Positions 53,798 through 62,617 are shown, counted from the stretch's first letter. The stretch: 64,000 bases of DNA from UBA4416 sp044238845 (GCA_044238845.1 JBIICN010000007.1:43236-107235); one strand, 5' to 3'. Notes: generated by a model from the letters alone, not told the origin. Program-made: numbers and translations.

Positions 53798-55012
53798 ATG
53801 GCTGTAAAGAAAAAAAAATCTATTAAAGCACCTGTTACTAAAAAAAATAGTACTAAGGCGAAAAAAGCTACTGTTACTAAAACAGTAAAAAAAATAACTA
53901 AAAAAGCTTCCCCGAAAAAAGCGACAAAGATCCCCGCAGCCAAAAAGGCTGTTGCTAAAAAATCAGTTGTTAAAAAACCACGTCCTATCGTAACCAAAAA
54001 AGCGGTTACTAAAGTTAAACCTACGGCGAAAAAAACAGTAAAAAAAGCTGTAGTAAAAAAAGTGACAATTACGCCTGCAATCAAGGCAAATAAAAAAGCT
54101 ATCACTTCTGTAAAAACAGAGGCAAAGGTAAAACCTTCTATAGTTCAAAAGAATGAAACCATAGCTAGTACAGAAAAATTTGTTAAAATTGGCGTTAAAA
54201 CTAAAAAACAATTAGTTCCTGTAACACCTCAACCTGTTATCGAAGTATCAAATCATCCAAAACATAAGATTAAAACTATCTTAATTTCTCAGCCAAAACC
54301 TGAGAATGATAAAAATCCTTATTACGATTTATCAAAAAAATATAATTTAATTGAAACGTTCCGTCAATTTATTAAAATTGAGGGTTTACCAGTTAAAGAT
54401 TTTAGAAATCAACGCATTGATATTTTAGAACACAAAGCTGTAATCTTAACCAGCAGAATGGCTGTAGATCATTACTTTAGAATGTGTAACGAAATGCGCG
54501 TCACTGTTCCTGAATCTATGAAATACTTCTGTATTAATGAAGCCACAGCGTATTACCTTCAAAAATATATTCAATACCGTAAACGTAAAATATTTTTTGG
54601 TCACCAAACCATTCAAGATTTAGTTGACGTTATCAGAAAAAACAAAGAAGAGAAGTTTTTATTACCTGCAGCCGACGTGCAAAAAGAACAAATTTGTGAA
54701 TTCTTAGATGCTATCGATATTAAGTATACAAAAGCTGTTATGTACCGCACTGTAAGTGCTGATTTATCTGATGTCAAAAATTTAAATGAATTCGATTGCT
54801 TAGTATTTTTTACACCAGCAGGAATTAATTCTTTAAAACATAACTTCCCAAACTTTAAGCAAGGAAATACACGTATTGCATGCTTTGGTGCTGCTACTGC
54901 TAATACGCTAAAAAAACATGGCTACCGTTTAGATATTTATGCTCCTAATCCTAAAAACCCAAGTATGTCGGGAGCTTTGGATGAATATATGAAAGAATCA
55001 AACAAGCGTTAG
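53798..55012 (+). CDS. hemD: Uroporphyrinogen-III synthase with a lysine-rich N-terminal extension
   Basis: 404 aa from the ATG at 53798 (a TTG 12 bp upstream is not needed). Residues 1-130 are lysine-rich and low-complexity (MAVKKKKSIKAPVTKKNSTK and on, with repeated TKKA, AKKA and VKK units). From about 150 to the end is a HemD fold: KTILISQPKPENDKNPYYD, AVILTSRMAVDHYF, FFTPAGINSLKHNF, RIACFGAATANTLK. It cyclises hydroxymethylbilane to uroporphyrinogen III for heme. Normal HemD is about 250 residues. The extension resembles the H1-like tail of Adk and has no role in catalysis known to me. Confidence 0.92.
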   Translation: MAVKKKKSIKAPVTKKNSTKAKKATVTKTVKKITKKASPKKATKIPAAKKAVAKKSVVKKPRPIVTKKAVTKVKPTAKKTVKKAVVKKVTITPAIKANKKAITSVKTEAKVKPSIVQKNETIASTEKFVKIGVKTKKQLVPVTPQPVIEVSNHPKHKIKTILISQPKPENDKNPYYDLSKKYNLIETFRQFIKIEGLPVKDFRNQRIDILEHKAVILTSRMAVDHYFRMCNEMRVTVPESMKYFCINEATAYYLQKYIQYRKRKIFFGHQTIQDLVDVIRKNKEEKFLLPAADVQKEQICEFLDAIDIKYTKAVMYRTVSADLSDVKNLNEFDCLVFFTPAGINSLKHNFPNFKQGNTRIACFGAATANTLKKHGYRLDIYAPNPKNPSMSGALDEYMKESNKR

Positions 55013-55233
55013 GCTTTTTTATTCTCGGTTCTATTGATTTAGATTAATCTAACCACATTGAATCATAGATAATAAAAACAAGAGGATTTTCAGGAAACGA
55101 CAGTTTTCAAATAGTGCCTATGTTTTAAGTAAAACTTCAACTAAAAACTACCACATCCTCAAATTAAGATAACTATATATCTGTGTGGTTAAAAAATCCC
55201 TTATTTTTAACTTCGTAATAAATAATAACCCTG

Positions 55234-55626
55234 ATGGACTTTACATTTCAAAAAATAGAACGTTTGTGTAGCAAAAAAGCTATCGACGATTTATTTGCTA
55301 ATGGTAAATCCAAAACACAATTTCCATTTAAATTAATTTATAAAGTCTCTGAGTTTGAAAGCGCTTATCCAGTAAGAGCAATGTTTGTGGTTCCAAAAAA
55401 GAAACACAAACGTGCTAATAAACGAAATGATATTAAACGTCGTATGCGCGAAGTATACCGCTTAAACAAACATTCCCTTTACCTATCACTAAAAACTCAA
55501 AAAATAGACTTAATGTTTATTTGCTTGAGTAACGAAGCATTAGAATATCCAGCTATTGAAAAAAGTATGCTTCAGCTAATGGAGACACTGATGAAAATAA
55601 ATTTTTCTGAGACAAAAAAAGAATAA
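55234..55626 (+). CDS. rnpA: Ribonuclease P protein component
   Basis: 130 aa, a normal RnpA length. The RNR signature is seen as KRANKRNDIKRRMREVYR near 66-83; LCSKKAIDDLFANGKS near the N-terminus is typical. It binds RNase P RNA and helps mature tRNA 5' ends. It does not lie next to rpmH here, unlike in many bacteria. Its stop is 2 bp from the converging purE stop, with no terminator between. Confidence 0.94.
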   Translation: MDFTFQKIERLCSKKAIDDLFANGKSKTQFPFKLIYKVSEFESAYPVRAMFVVPKKKHKRANKRNDIKRRMREVYRLNKHSLYLSLKTQKIDLMFICLSNEALEYPAIEKSMLQLMETLMKINFSETKKE

Positions 55627-55628
55627 TT

Positions 55629-56108
55629 CTACTTCCCAATCTCTTCCAAACTCTTCATCACTTTTTCTTTCAACTCTTCTTTAAATAAAACGAGTTTATC
55701 AAAAATAGCTTTATCTTGGCAACCTAAAATTTGTGCGGCTAAAATTCCTGCGTTTTGTGCAGCGTTTACAGCAACTGTTGCAACAGGCACTCCGTTTGGC
55801 ATTTGTACAATAGATAATAAAGAATCCCAACCATCAATAGAGTTGCTTGATTTTACAGGAACACCAATCACTGGTAATGGTGTTAGAGAAGCTACCATCC
55901 CAGGCAAGTGAGCTGCCCCACCCGCTCCTGCAATAATAACTTTTAAACCTCTATCATGAGCCGATTTAGCATAATCAAACATGCGCTCTGGTGTGCGGTG
56001 TGCTGATACGATTGTTACTTCGTAAGGAATATCTAATTTTTTAAGAAAATCTGCGGCATCATTCATGATTTTTAAATCACTACTGCTTCCCATTATAATA
56101 CCTACCAT
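55629..56108 (-). CDS. purE: N5-carboxyaminoimidazole ribonucleotide mutase
   Basis: 159 aa. MGSSSDLKIM at the start and GAGGAAHLPGM (with the catalytic His) and VPVKSSNSIDGWDSLLSIVQMP are PurE signatures. It moves the carboxyl group of N5-CAIR to the ring in purine synthesis and acts after PurK, whose gene is 60 bp upstream. A copy of the dispersed repeat lies in that gap. Class I enzyme, octamer in the family. Confidence 0.96.
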   Translation of the reverse strand: MVGIIMGSSSDLKIMNDAADFLKKLDIPYEVTIVSAHRTPERMFDYAKSAHDRGLKVIIAGAGGAAHLPGMVASLTPLPVIGVPVKSSNSIDGWDSLLSIVQMPNGVPVATVAVNAAQNAGILAAQILGCQDKAIFDKLVLFKEELKEKVMKSLEEIGK

Positions 56109-56127
56109 ATTGTTATTTTTAATATTT

Positions 56128-56151
56128 GTTCTCGACTTCGCTCGAACTGAC
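56128..56151. repeat. Dispersed repeat, copy 2
   Basis: Reverse-complement copy of the 20616-20640 element (24 bases, one difference). It lies between purE and purK. Confidence 0.7.
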
Positions 56152-56168
56152 CGCTAAATCAATATATT

Positions 56169-57311
56169 CTAACTTACTATTTTAATTAAATCTTTTACTG
56201 TAATTGCTTTCTTTTTTGCTAAATCCAAATCGTCATCAATCACTGTTACATGTCCCATTTTTCGGAAAGGTTTAGTGGTTGTTTTACCATACAAATGCAC
56301 ATACACGCCTTTATATTTTATAGCATCAGTTAAGCCTTCATATTTAGCTATCCCTTCATGATTTTTTTCTCCTAACAAGTTTATCATCACTGCGGGTTTA
56401 ATAATACTTGTATCACCTAGAGGTAAATTTAAAATAGCGCGCAAATGTTGTTCAAATTGCGAAGTAATATTTCCTTCTATCGTTTGATGTCCACTATTGT
56501 GTGGACGTGGAGCCACCTCATTTACTAATACTTTACCATCTTTAGTCACAAATAATTCAACTGCTAAAATTCCAATAATATTTAATTTCTCAGCAATTTT
56601 AATCGCTATCTCAGTGGCTTGTTTATCAATACTTTTTTTAATGTTTGCCGGCGAAAATAAAAACTCAACTAGATTTGCTTCTGGGTTAAATTCGCATTCC
56701 ACGGCTGGAAAACATTTCGATTCTCCACTTTCATTTCGAGCAACAATTACTGAAATTTCTTTATCAAAGTCTACTAGGCGTTCCAACACACTTGGTACTT
56801 CAAAAGCATGCTCTATTTTATTTGGATGTCCTAATTTCACAACGCCCTTTCCATCATAGCCGCCAGTACGCATTTTTTGAAAAAAGGGAAAAAAATCTTT
56901 ATACTTTTCAATTTGAGATTTATTTTCTACAAGAAAAAAATCAGGGCTAGGAATGTCATTACGTTGATAAAACATTTTTTGTAAGCCTTTATCCTTAATG
57001 ATTTCTATCACCTCTGGTTGAGGGAAAACTTTTTTACCAAGCTTTTGAAGATCCTTTAAAGCTTCTACATTTACATTTTCAATTTCGATCGTAATAATAT
57101 CTTTATCCTTACCAAATTTGTAAACGGTATCGTAATCTGTTAAACTGCCTTTTGTAAACTCATTAGCAATAGCTTTGCATGGAGCATTTGCATCTGGATC
57201 TAAACAGCAGATATAAAGATTATAATTGATGGCGCTTTGAATCATCATTCGGCCAAGCTGTCCTCCGCCTAATACGCCTATTTTAATTTTATCGGGTTGA
57301 AAATAAGTCAC
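56169..57311 (-). CDS. purK: 5-(carboxyamino)imidazole ribonucleotide synthase
   Basis: 380 aa from the GTG at 57311 (VTYFQPDKIKIGVLGGGQLG, the usual Flavobacteriia start); the frame is open to a TTG at 57347 but those 12 residues are not part of the family. ATP-grasp features include KMRTGGYDGKGVV, ELFVTKDGKVLVNEVAPRPH and NSGHQTIEG. It makes N5-CAIR from AIR, bicarbonate and ATP for PurE. It forms the purK-purE pair. Confidence 0.94.
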   Translation of the reverse strand: MTYFQPDKIKIGVLGGGQLGRMMIQSAINYNLYICCLDPDANAPCKAIANEFTKGSLTDYDTVYKFGKDKDIITIEIENVNVEALKDLQKLGKKVFPQPEVIEIIKDKGLQKMFYQRNDIPSPDFFLVENKSQIEKYKDFFPFFQKMRTGGYDGKGVVKLGHPNKIEHAFEVPSVLERLVDFDKEISVIVARNESGESKCFPAVECEFNPEANLVEFLFSPANIKKSIDKQATEIAIKIAEKLNIIGILAVELFVTKDGKVLVNEVAPRPHNSGHQTIEGNITSQFEQHLRAILNLPLGDTSIIKPAVMINLLGEKNHEGIAKYEGLTDAIKYKGVYVHLYGKTTTKPFRKMGHVTVIDDDLDLAKKKAITVKDLIKIVS

Positions 57312-57411
57312 GCATAAAGGTAAATATTTTTTTAGGACTTTTAACAATATGTTTTATATCCTACGTTCATTCACCTGAGATGAAAATAAATATGGGGAGA
57401 AATCATGTCAT

Positions 57412-57435
57412 AAAAAAACCGCTACTAGAGCGGTT
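57412..57435 (-). terminator. Terminator of the bTHX gene
   Basis: AACCGCT pairs with AGCGGTT around ACTAG (57417-57423, 57429-57435), with seven A before it on the + strand, i.e. T-rich in the transcript. It lies 8 bp after the bTHX stop. Confidence 0.8.
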
Positions 57436-57442
57436 CTTTTAA

Positions 57443-57610
57443 TTATTTAGCGGCTTTTTTTGCTGCCTTTTTTGGTGCTGCTTTTTTTGCTGCTGCTCCT
57501 GCTGCTATTTGCTCTGCTGTAACTGCTGTTGTTTTTTTACGTGGACGAACGTTTCCAAATGAACCTACTTGAATTTTTCCACGTCTTGTTTTTTGATCGC
57601 CTTTTCCCAT
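57443..57610 (-). CDS. Ribosomal protein bTHX with lysine/alanine-rich tail
   Basis: 55 aa, not found as an ordinary ORF because it is short. The start MGKGDQKTRRGKIQVGSFG, then NVRPRKKTT, is the hallmark of the small-subunit protein Thx. The rest, from about residue 40, is AAGAAAKKAAPKKAAKKAAK, an H1-like tail that the Thermus protein lacks. It binds the 30S head rRNA in the family. A strong terminator follows and the gene is transcribed alone. Confidence 0.85.
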   Translation of the reverse strand: MGKGDQKTRRGKIQVGSFGNVRPRKKTTAVTAEQIAAGAAAKKAAPKKAAKKAAK

Positions 57611-57703
57611 GATGAAATGTGTTTTAAATTAATGTTCTCAAAAATAGCTTATTAAATCATATTTTCAAACTTAAAACTTAAACTATTATCAATTAATGAA
57701 CTT

Positions 57704-59383
57704 CTAGAAGCGTTTATTTGAATTAAATGGTTTTATAGGTTTTTCAATGGTTGTTAAAATAGAATTCATTTTTTGTTTATCTGATAGTAATTTTTTTGCT
57801 GTTTCTACATCTAAATCAAATCTCAAAGACGTTTCTATTCTGCCTTTTTGAAACTCAAAACGGGAAGCTATTTCTTCCTCAATAAATTGTTTAATCTCCG
57901 TTTTAAATCGCAACAAATCATCTTTTTTATTCAAAGTCATTTTATTTAATAAAGCTTCATATTCCGCTTTAATACTTTCATAATATTTTTCATTTGTAGC
58001 ATCTAATTTTAAATCCTCCAACGCAAAATCACTTTGTGTTTTGTAATTATAATCTTTGTCTTTCAAATAAGATATAAAGTCATTGTAATCAGCATCAGAT
58101 AAAGCAACATTAGCAGCCGTGGCTTGGTATTGTGGATGTTTAATTAAATATTGATTAACAAAAGTGAATACTAAATTTTTATTTAATAAAGTTGCCAAAA
58201 TGTTACTGTATTTAACTGATTCTGTTTTTACATCTGGCAATACTCCAGCACCGTCATAAATAATACGTCCATTTTTTGTTTTAAATGCAGTAATTAACGA
58301 GTCTGGCACTTTTTCTACTCTTCCTTCTTCGTCTTTATGTGTATAATCTAAGGCTTGAATACATCGTCCGCTTGGGATATAATATTTTGCAACCGTTACT
58401 TTTAATTGAGTATTATATGTTAACGGGCGTGTTTGCTGCACTAAACCCTTACCATAGGAGCGTTGGCCTAAAATAACTGCTCTATCTAAATCTTGCAATG
58501 CTCCTGATACAATTTCAGAAGCGGAAGCGGAATTATTATCTACCAAAACCACTAATGGAATTTGTGTATCTATGGGAGAATAAAGCGAGAAATATTGTTT
58601 ATTCCAATCTTTTACTTTTCCTTTTGTTGAAACCACTTCATTGTTTTTTTCAATAAATAGATTAACAATGTTTACTGCTTCGTGCAACAATCCACCGGGA
58701 TTTCCACGTAAATCAAAAATTAAAGATTTACAATTTTTTTCCTTTAATTTTAATAATGCTTCCTTTACTTCAGCCGAACAATTTTCGGTAAAACTAGTTA
58801 GCTTAATGTATCCAACTTCTGCATTAAGCATATTATAATATGATACTGCTTTCACTTTAATTTCTTCGCGCTTTAAATTAATTTCTATAGGAGTTGTTTG
58901 TCCTAAACGAATAATTTTTAACTTAATGGGAGTACCTGCTTGACCTTTTAGCATACTGGTAATATCTTCTGTTTTTTTACCAACCACATTAACTCCGTTC
59001 ACTTCTGTTATTTCATCTCCTGCTCTTAATCCAGCTTTAAATGCGGCAAAACCATCATATGGTTCAGTAATTGTAATTTTTTTATCCACATCTTGTATTA
59101 AAGCGCCAATACCGCCATACTCACCGGTAGTCATGTAACGATAATCTTCAATATCATTTTCAGTGTAATAATTTGTGTAAGGATCTAAAGATGCTAACAT
59201 GGCTTCAATACCCGTTTTCATTAATTGTCCTGGCTTAGTTTCGTCCACATAAGCAATGTTTAATTCGCGATAAAGTGTATTAAATATGTCCAAGTTTTTA
59301 GATATTTCGAAATAATCTTGAGAAAAATTGAATGCAAAAACAGAAGTAATGCACAAACAAATAATGATTATATATTTTTTCAT
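57704..59383 (-). CDS. S41-family C-terminal processing protease
   Basis: 559 aa from the ATG at 59383 (MKKYIIIICLCITSVFA signal peptide); an earlier in-frame ATG at 59434 would precede the signal sequence. A PDZ domain lies near 65-150 (GIGALIQDVDKKI, AGLRAGDEITEVNG). The catalytic Ser lies in NNSASASEIVSGAL and the Lys in GQRSYGKGLVQ. It degrades or trims periplasmic proteins (CtpA/Prc-like). Substrate unknown. A -7 element is at 59463-59470. Confidence 0.93.
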   Translation of the reverse strand: MKKYIIIICLCITSVFAFNFSQDYFEISKNLDIFNTLYRELNIAYVDETKPGQLMKTGIEAMLASLDPYTNYYTENDIEDYRYMTTGEYGGIGALIQDVDKKITITEPYDGFAAFKAGLRAGDEITEVNGVNVVGKKTEDITSMLKGQAGTPIKLKIIRLGQTTPIEINLKREEIKVKAVSYYNMLNAEVGYIKLTSFTENCSAEVKEALLKLKEKNCKSLIFDLRGNPGGLLHEAVNIVNLFIEKNNEVVSTKGKVKDWNKQYFSLYSPIDTQIPLVVLVDNNSASASEIVSGALQDLDRAVILGQRSYGKGLVQQTRPLTYNTQLKVTVAKYYIPSGRCIQALDYTHKDEEGRVEKVPDSLITAFKTKNGRIIYDGAGVLPDVKTESVKYSNILATLLNKNLVFTFVNQYLIKHPQYQATAANVALSDADYNDFISYLKDKDYNYKTQSDFALEDLKLDATNEKYYESIKAEYEALLNKMTLNKKDDLLRFKTEIKQFIEEEIASRFEFQKGRIETSLRFDLDVETAKKLLSDKQKMNSILTTIEKPIKPFNSNKRF

Positions 59384-59462
59384 TGAATTAGAATTTTTGA
59401 TTGATACATAAAAATACTGTAAAAATTGCATCAAATATTACCAATTATATATTTTTATAAAA

Positions 59463-59470
59463 CAAAAGTA
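59463..59470 (-). promoter_or_regulatory. -7 element before the S41 protease gene
   Basis: Read on the minus strand this is TACTTTTG, a full match to TAnnTTTG, about 80 bp before the start codon. Confidence 0.4.
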
Positions 59471-59613
59471 TGGATGGCTTGTTAAGTAAATTAGTGGTTT
59501 TACTAATTAAAAAAGCAGTTTCACACATCAGGTTGATAAATGGCACAGTTTTTCATTAACTTTAGTATTGAATCCCCGAGTTAACAAATGTAAAACCATT
59601 AAACTCAATTAAA

Positions 59614-60216
59614 ATGGCAACACAACAACTCACTATCCCAATGTTTCCCCTTAACATGGTTTTATTACCAGGTGAAACAAAAACGCTTCATATTTTTGAG
59701 GAGCGATACAAACAATTAGTTTCGGATTGCTTATTAAATGAAGCACACTTTGGAATTCCTTTTATTCATCAAACATCGATGGGAGACTATGGTATAGAAG
59801 TGAAAATAAGCAATGTGATTAAAAAATACGAAAATGGCGAAATGGACATTGCTATTGAAGGGGTTCGTGTTTTTAAAATGATTGAATTTTCAAAAGTATT
59901 GCCTCCAAAATTATATGGTGCTGGCATCATTGAATATGAAGAAGAAATTTTTGAAAGACCTTCTCATACTTTACAAGAATTAACTAAAGAATACATGTGG
60001 ATTTCTCAACAAAATATAATTCCTGTAGATGCTTTTGATCATTCAAATATTTATGGTATCGCACGTTTATTAGATTTATCTTCGCTTGAGAAATATGAAT
60101 TGTTAAAAATAAATTCTTCTTTCAAAAAAGAAGAATATTTAAAGCCGAAAATTAGATTGTTTATTTATTTAATAAAAACAGAAACCGATTTAAAATCAAA
60201 ATTTGTTCTAAACTAA
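59614..60216 (+). CDS. Lon-N-terminal domain protein
   Basis: 200 aa, a stand-alone Lon substrate-binding (LAN) domain: TIPMFPLNMVLLPGETKTLHIFEERYKQLV is diagnostic, with the ATPase and protease parts absent. Such proteins are found as a small separate gene in many bacteria; the function is unknown. The plausible TAnnTTT element just upstream (TAACTTTA near 59560) is weak. A bidirectional terminator follows. Confidence 0.9.
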   Translation: MATQQLTIPMFPLNMVLLPGETKTLHIFEERYKQLVSDCLLNEAHFGIPFIHQTSMGDYGIEVKISNVIKKYENGEMDIAIEGVRVFKMIEFSKVLPPKLYGAGIIEYEEEIFERPSHTLQELTKEYMWISQQNIIPVDAFDHSNIYGIARLLDLSSLEKYELLKINSSFKKEEYLKPKIRLFIYLIKTETDLKSKFVLN

Positions 60217-60282
60217 TACTAATTACACCCTTTGTTTTTTTAACACGTGGGACTGTCTCAAAAAACAAGGGAAGTAATTAAA

Positions 60283-60318
60283 TAAAAAATCCTCTCTCGA
60301 AACCGAAAGAGGATTTTT
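60283..60318. terminator. Bidirectional terminator between the Lon-N gene and rplY
   Basis: AAAAAATCCTCT (60283-60294) pairs with AGAGGATTTTTT (60307-60318) around 12 bases. It can stop both converging genes. Confidence 0.88.
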
Positions 60319-60337
60319 TATTTATAAAGATTTGATC

Positions 60338-60919
60338 TTATTTTTTAGCTGGAGCTCCAGTTGGTTCAGCAGCAACCGCACGAGTTGTTACAACAGAAAC
60401 AACAGATACGTTTTTAGCATTTAATAAAGTAGCACCATCAACAGTAATATCGCCTACTGCAATTGAATCACCGATGTCTAATTTTGTAATATCAATTGTA
60501 ATTGCATCAGGTAATGTAGCGGCAATACCGCGTGCTTTTAACTTACGCATTTTCAAAACTAATTTACCACCTTTTTTTACACCATCAGATTGACCAGTAA
60601 TTAAAACTGGGATATTGGCAGTTACCGGTTTTCCATCAATGATTTCTAAGAAATCAGCGTGAATTAATTTATCATTGATTTTATGATATTGTGCTTCTTG
60701 TAATACAGTTTTGTAAACTTTACCACCTAAGTCGATTTCAACGATGTGTGCATTTGGAGTGAAGATCACTGGTTTGAAAGCACGAATATCTGCTTCAAAG
60801 TGAATTTGTTCTTTTCCACCATAAATTACACATGGTACATTTCCTTTTTCTCTAACCGCTTTAGCGTTTACTTTTCCTACGTTCGCACGTAACGAACCGC
60901 TCAATTGTACTGATTTCAT
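60338..60919 (-). CDS. rplY: Ribosomal protein L25 (Ctc form)
   Basis: 193 aa. The L25 N-terminal half (SGSLRANVGKVNAKAVREKG, PCVIYGGKEQIHF) and the longer CTC C-terminal beta domain (about 95-185, DAITIDITKLDIGDSIAVGD) are present; a short Ala/Lys-rich end follows. It binds 5S rRNA. It lies 85 bp downstream of prs, as in many bacteria, and may be co-transcribed. Confidence 0.95.
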   Translation of the reverse strand: MKSVQLSGSLRANVGKVNAKAVREKGNVPCVIYGGKEQIHFEADIRAFKPVIFTPNAHIVEIDLGGKVYKTVLQEAQYHKINDKLIHADFLEIIDGKPVTANIPVLITGQSDGVKKGGKLVLKMRKLKARGIAATLPDAITIDITKLDIGDSIAVGDITVDGATLLNAKNVSVVSVVTTRAVAAEPTGAPAKK

Positions 60920-61004
60920 TTTATTTGTTTGTTTTGTGATGTTTTTAAAATGCTCGCTTCATTTTTTGACATCTGTTATTTTTATTTATTTTATGCGAGT
61001 TTAA

Positions 61005-61937
61005 TTACATAATAAAATTGCTGCTTATAGACTCATAGTTTTGTACGCTATGAATTACTTTAGCAAATAATTCAGCTACAGATATCACTTTAATCTTGTC
61101 GCTTTGTTGTTTTAAAGGCACAGTATCTGTTACAATCAATTCTGTTAATTTTGAATTAGCAATGTTTTCGTAAGCCTTACCAGATAAAATAGCATGTGTA
61201 CAAACTGCTCTCACGCTTAAAGCACCACGTTCCATCATCATATCAGCTGCTTTACATAAAGTTCCTCCAGTATCTACTAAATCATCAACTAATACAATAT
61301 TTCTTCCTTCAATATCACCAATAGCCGTCATATGATCTACTACATTGGCTTTTGTACGTTGTTTATAGCAAATAACGATTTCAGATTTTAAATGTTTAGC
61401 ATAAGCATTAGCACGCTTACTACCTCCCATATCTGGAGCTGCAATAGTTAAGTTAGGTAAATTTAAACTACTGATGTATGGTAAAAATATAGAAGAAGCG
61501 TATAAATGATCTACTGGAATATCAAAAAACCCTTGAATTTGGTCAGCATGTAAATCCATAGTCATCACACGTGTTGCACCAGCTAATGCTAACATATCAG
61601 CAACTAATTTAGCGCCAATAGCTACACGAGGTTGATCTTTACGATCTTGACGAGCGTAACCAAAATAAGGAATAACAGCAATAATTTCTTTAGCAGATGC
61701 ACGTTTAGCAGCATCTAACATTAATAATAATTCCATTAAATTATCAGCAGGAGGCATCGTTGACTGAATAGCAAACACGCTTTGTCCACGAATACTTTCA
61801 TCGTAAGACACCTGTAATTCGCCATCGCTAAAGCGATAGTGTGCCATTTTACCTAAATCTTTACCATAAGATTTTGCAATCTGTTCGGCAAGCCTATTAG
61901 TAGCGCCACCTGAAAATAATCTAACGTCTGTTTCCAT
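61005..61937 (-). CDS. prs: Ribose-phosphate pyrophosphokinase
   Basis: 310 aa from the ATG at 61937. The frame is open further, to 62114, but that part overlaps the tRNA-Leu gene on the other strand, and the -7 element at 61955-61962 lies there. Motifs: RYSDGE-like FSDGELQV, PYFGYARQDRKD, MDLHADQIQGFFDIPVD and the PRPP loop NIVLVDDLVDTGGTL. It makes PRPP from ribose-5-phosphate and ATP for purine, pyrimidine, His and Trp synthesis. It precedes rplY. Confidence 0.95.
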   Translation of the reverse strand: METDVRLFSGGATNRLAEQIAKSYGKDLGKMAHYRFSDGELQVSYDESIRGQSVFAIQSTMPPADNLMELLLMLDAAKRASAKEIIAVIPYFGYARQDRKDQPRVAIGAKLVADMLALAGATRVMTMDLHADQIQGFFDIPVDHLYASSIFLPYISSLNLPNLTIAAPDMGGSKRANAYAKHLKSEIVICYKQRTKANVVDHMTAIGDIEGRNIVLVDDLVDTGGTLCKAADMMMERGALSVRAVCTHAILSGKAYENIANSKLTELIVTDTVPLKQQSDKIKVISVAELFAKVIHSVQNYESISSNFIM

Positions 61938-61954
61938 GTTGAGTTTAAGGGACG

Positions 61955-61962
61955 CAAATATA
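61955..61962 (-). promoter_or_regulatory. -7 element of prs
   Basis: Read on the minus strand this is TATATTTG, a full match to TAnnTTTG, 17 bp before the prs ATG. It also supports the choice of start. Confidence 0.55.
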
Positions 61963-62024
61963 GCATTTTTAGTGGTTTTACATACTATTTTTGCTTGTTT
62001 TTTTCTGAATCCACAAAATTCTAT

Positions 62025-62032
62025 TACATTTG
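62025..62032 (+). promoter_or_regulatory. -7 element of the tRNA-Leu gene
   Basis: TACATTTG is a full match to TAnnTTTG, 42 bp before the mature tRNA 5' end, leaving a short leader for RNase P to remove. No TTTG at -33. Confidence 0.5.
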
Positions 62033-62074
62033 CAGCCCTTATTGTTGGGAAACTTTCAAAAAGGAGTCTCAAAT

Positions 62075-62153
62075 GCCCAGCTGGCGGAATGGTAGACGCG
62101 CTGGTCTCAAACACCTGTGGGAAACCGTGCCGGTTCGAGTCCGGCGCTGGGTA
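62075..62153 (+). tRNA. tRNA-Leu (anticodon CAA)
   Basis: The acceptor stem GCCCAGC pairs with GCTGGGT (one G-T pair) with discriminator A. It has the long variable arm of Leu tRNA and a T-arm with GGTTCGAGTCC. The loop CTCAAAC gives anticodon CAA, reading UUG. The anticodon stem has one U-U mismatch. CCA is not encoded (CTG follows). A terminator lies 4 bp downstream. Confidence 0.93.
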
Positions 62154-62156
62154 CTG

Positions 62157-62188
62157 AAGCAGACTATTTTTTAATAGTCTGCTTTTTT
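62157..62188 (+). terminator. Terminator of the tRNA-Leu gene
   Basis: AAGCAGACTATT pairs with AATAGTCTGCTT (62157-62168, 62173-62184) around TTTT, followed by more T. It is a perfect 12-bp stem. Confidence 0.9.
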
Positions 62189-62335
62189 GTTTCTAAACCC
62201 CAGTAGAATCAAAGAATTTTAAATAAAAAATCATTTCGATATTTTAGCAGTTAAATTGTCCGAATTTCTATCTGCATTGATAATGAATCATTTGCGAGTT
62301 AGAGTCCAGTTCACCCAAAACCAAACTAAAAAATC

Positions 62336-62521
62336 ATGAACTCAAAACCTAAAAAACGATTAAGTATTGACGAATTAAAATCATATCCTGGATTTGAAAA
62401 CTACAGCGATGAAATGGCTGAAGAAACGATAGCTAGTCTAGAGGCTTTATCAATTCTGTTTTATGAGCATTATCAAAAAACTGTTCAAGAGAAGGAGAGA
62501 TTAAAAAAGTTTTCGTTTTAA
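62336..62521 (+). CDS. Small hydrophilic protein of unknown function
   Basis: 61 aa, charged and mostly helical: basic start (MNSKPKKRLSIDELK), then SDEMAEETIASLEALSILF and a basic end (KERLKKFSF). I do not recognise the family. It stands alone between the tRNA and the GNAT gene and has no clear promoter or terminator. Confidence 0.6.
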   Translation: MNSKPKKRLSIDELKSYPGFENYSDEMAEETIASLEALSILFYEHYQKTVQEKERLKKFSF

Positions 62522-62617
62522 AGATTTTAACTCAATGCTTATGCATTTCTCGGATTTGAGAATATAGTTTATAAAATAGTCCATCACTAATTGCAATGCT
62601 GGCAATTCGTTTTTTTC

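Noticed and set aside
60249..60270. Sequence GGGACTGTCTCAAAA, resembling an insertion sequence end
   Set aside because: No second end and no transposase in the window, so only a chance match or an old remnant.
61936..62157. Open frame on the + strand covering the tRNA-Leu gene, and the long upstream extension of prs
   Set aside because: Both overlap the tRNA; the prs ATG at 61937 and its promoter element explain the region.
62289..62325. Stretch resembling a tRNA T-arm (GAGTTAGAGTCCAG) upstream of the 61-aa gene
   Set aside because: No acceptor, D or anticodon arm can be drawn, and it does not repeat the tRNA-Leu 3' end.
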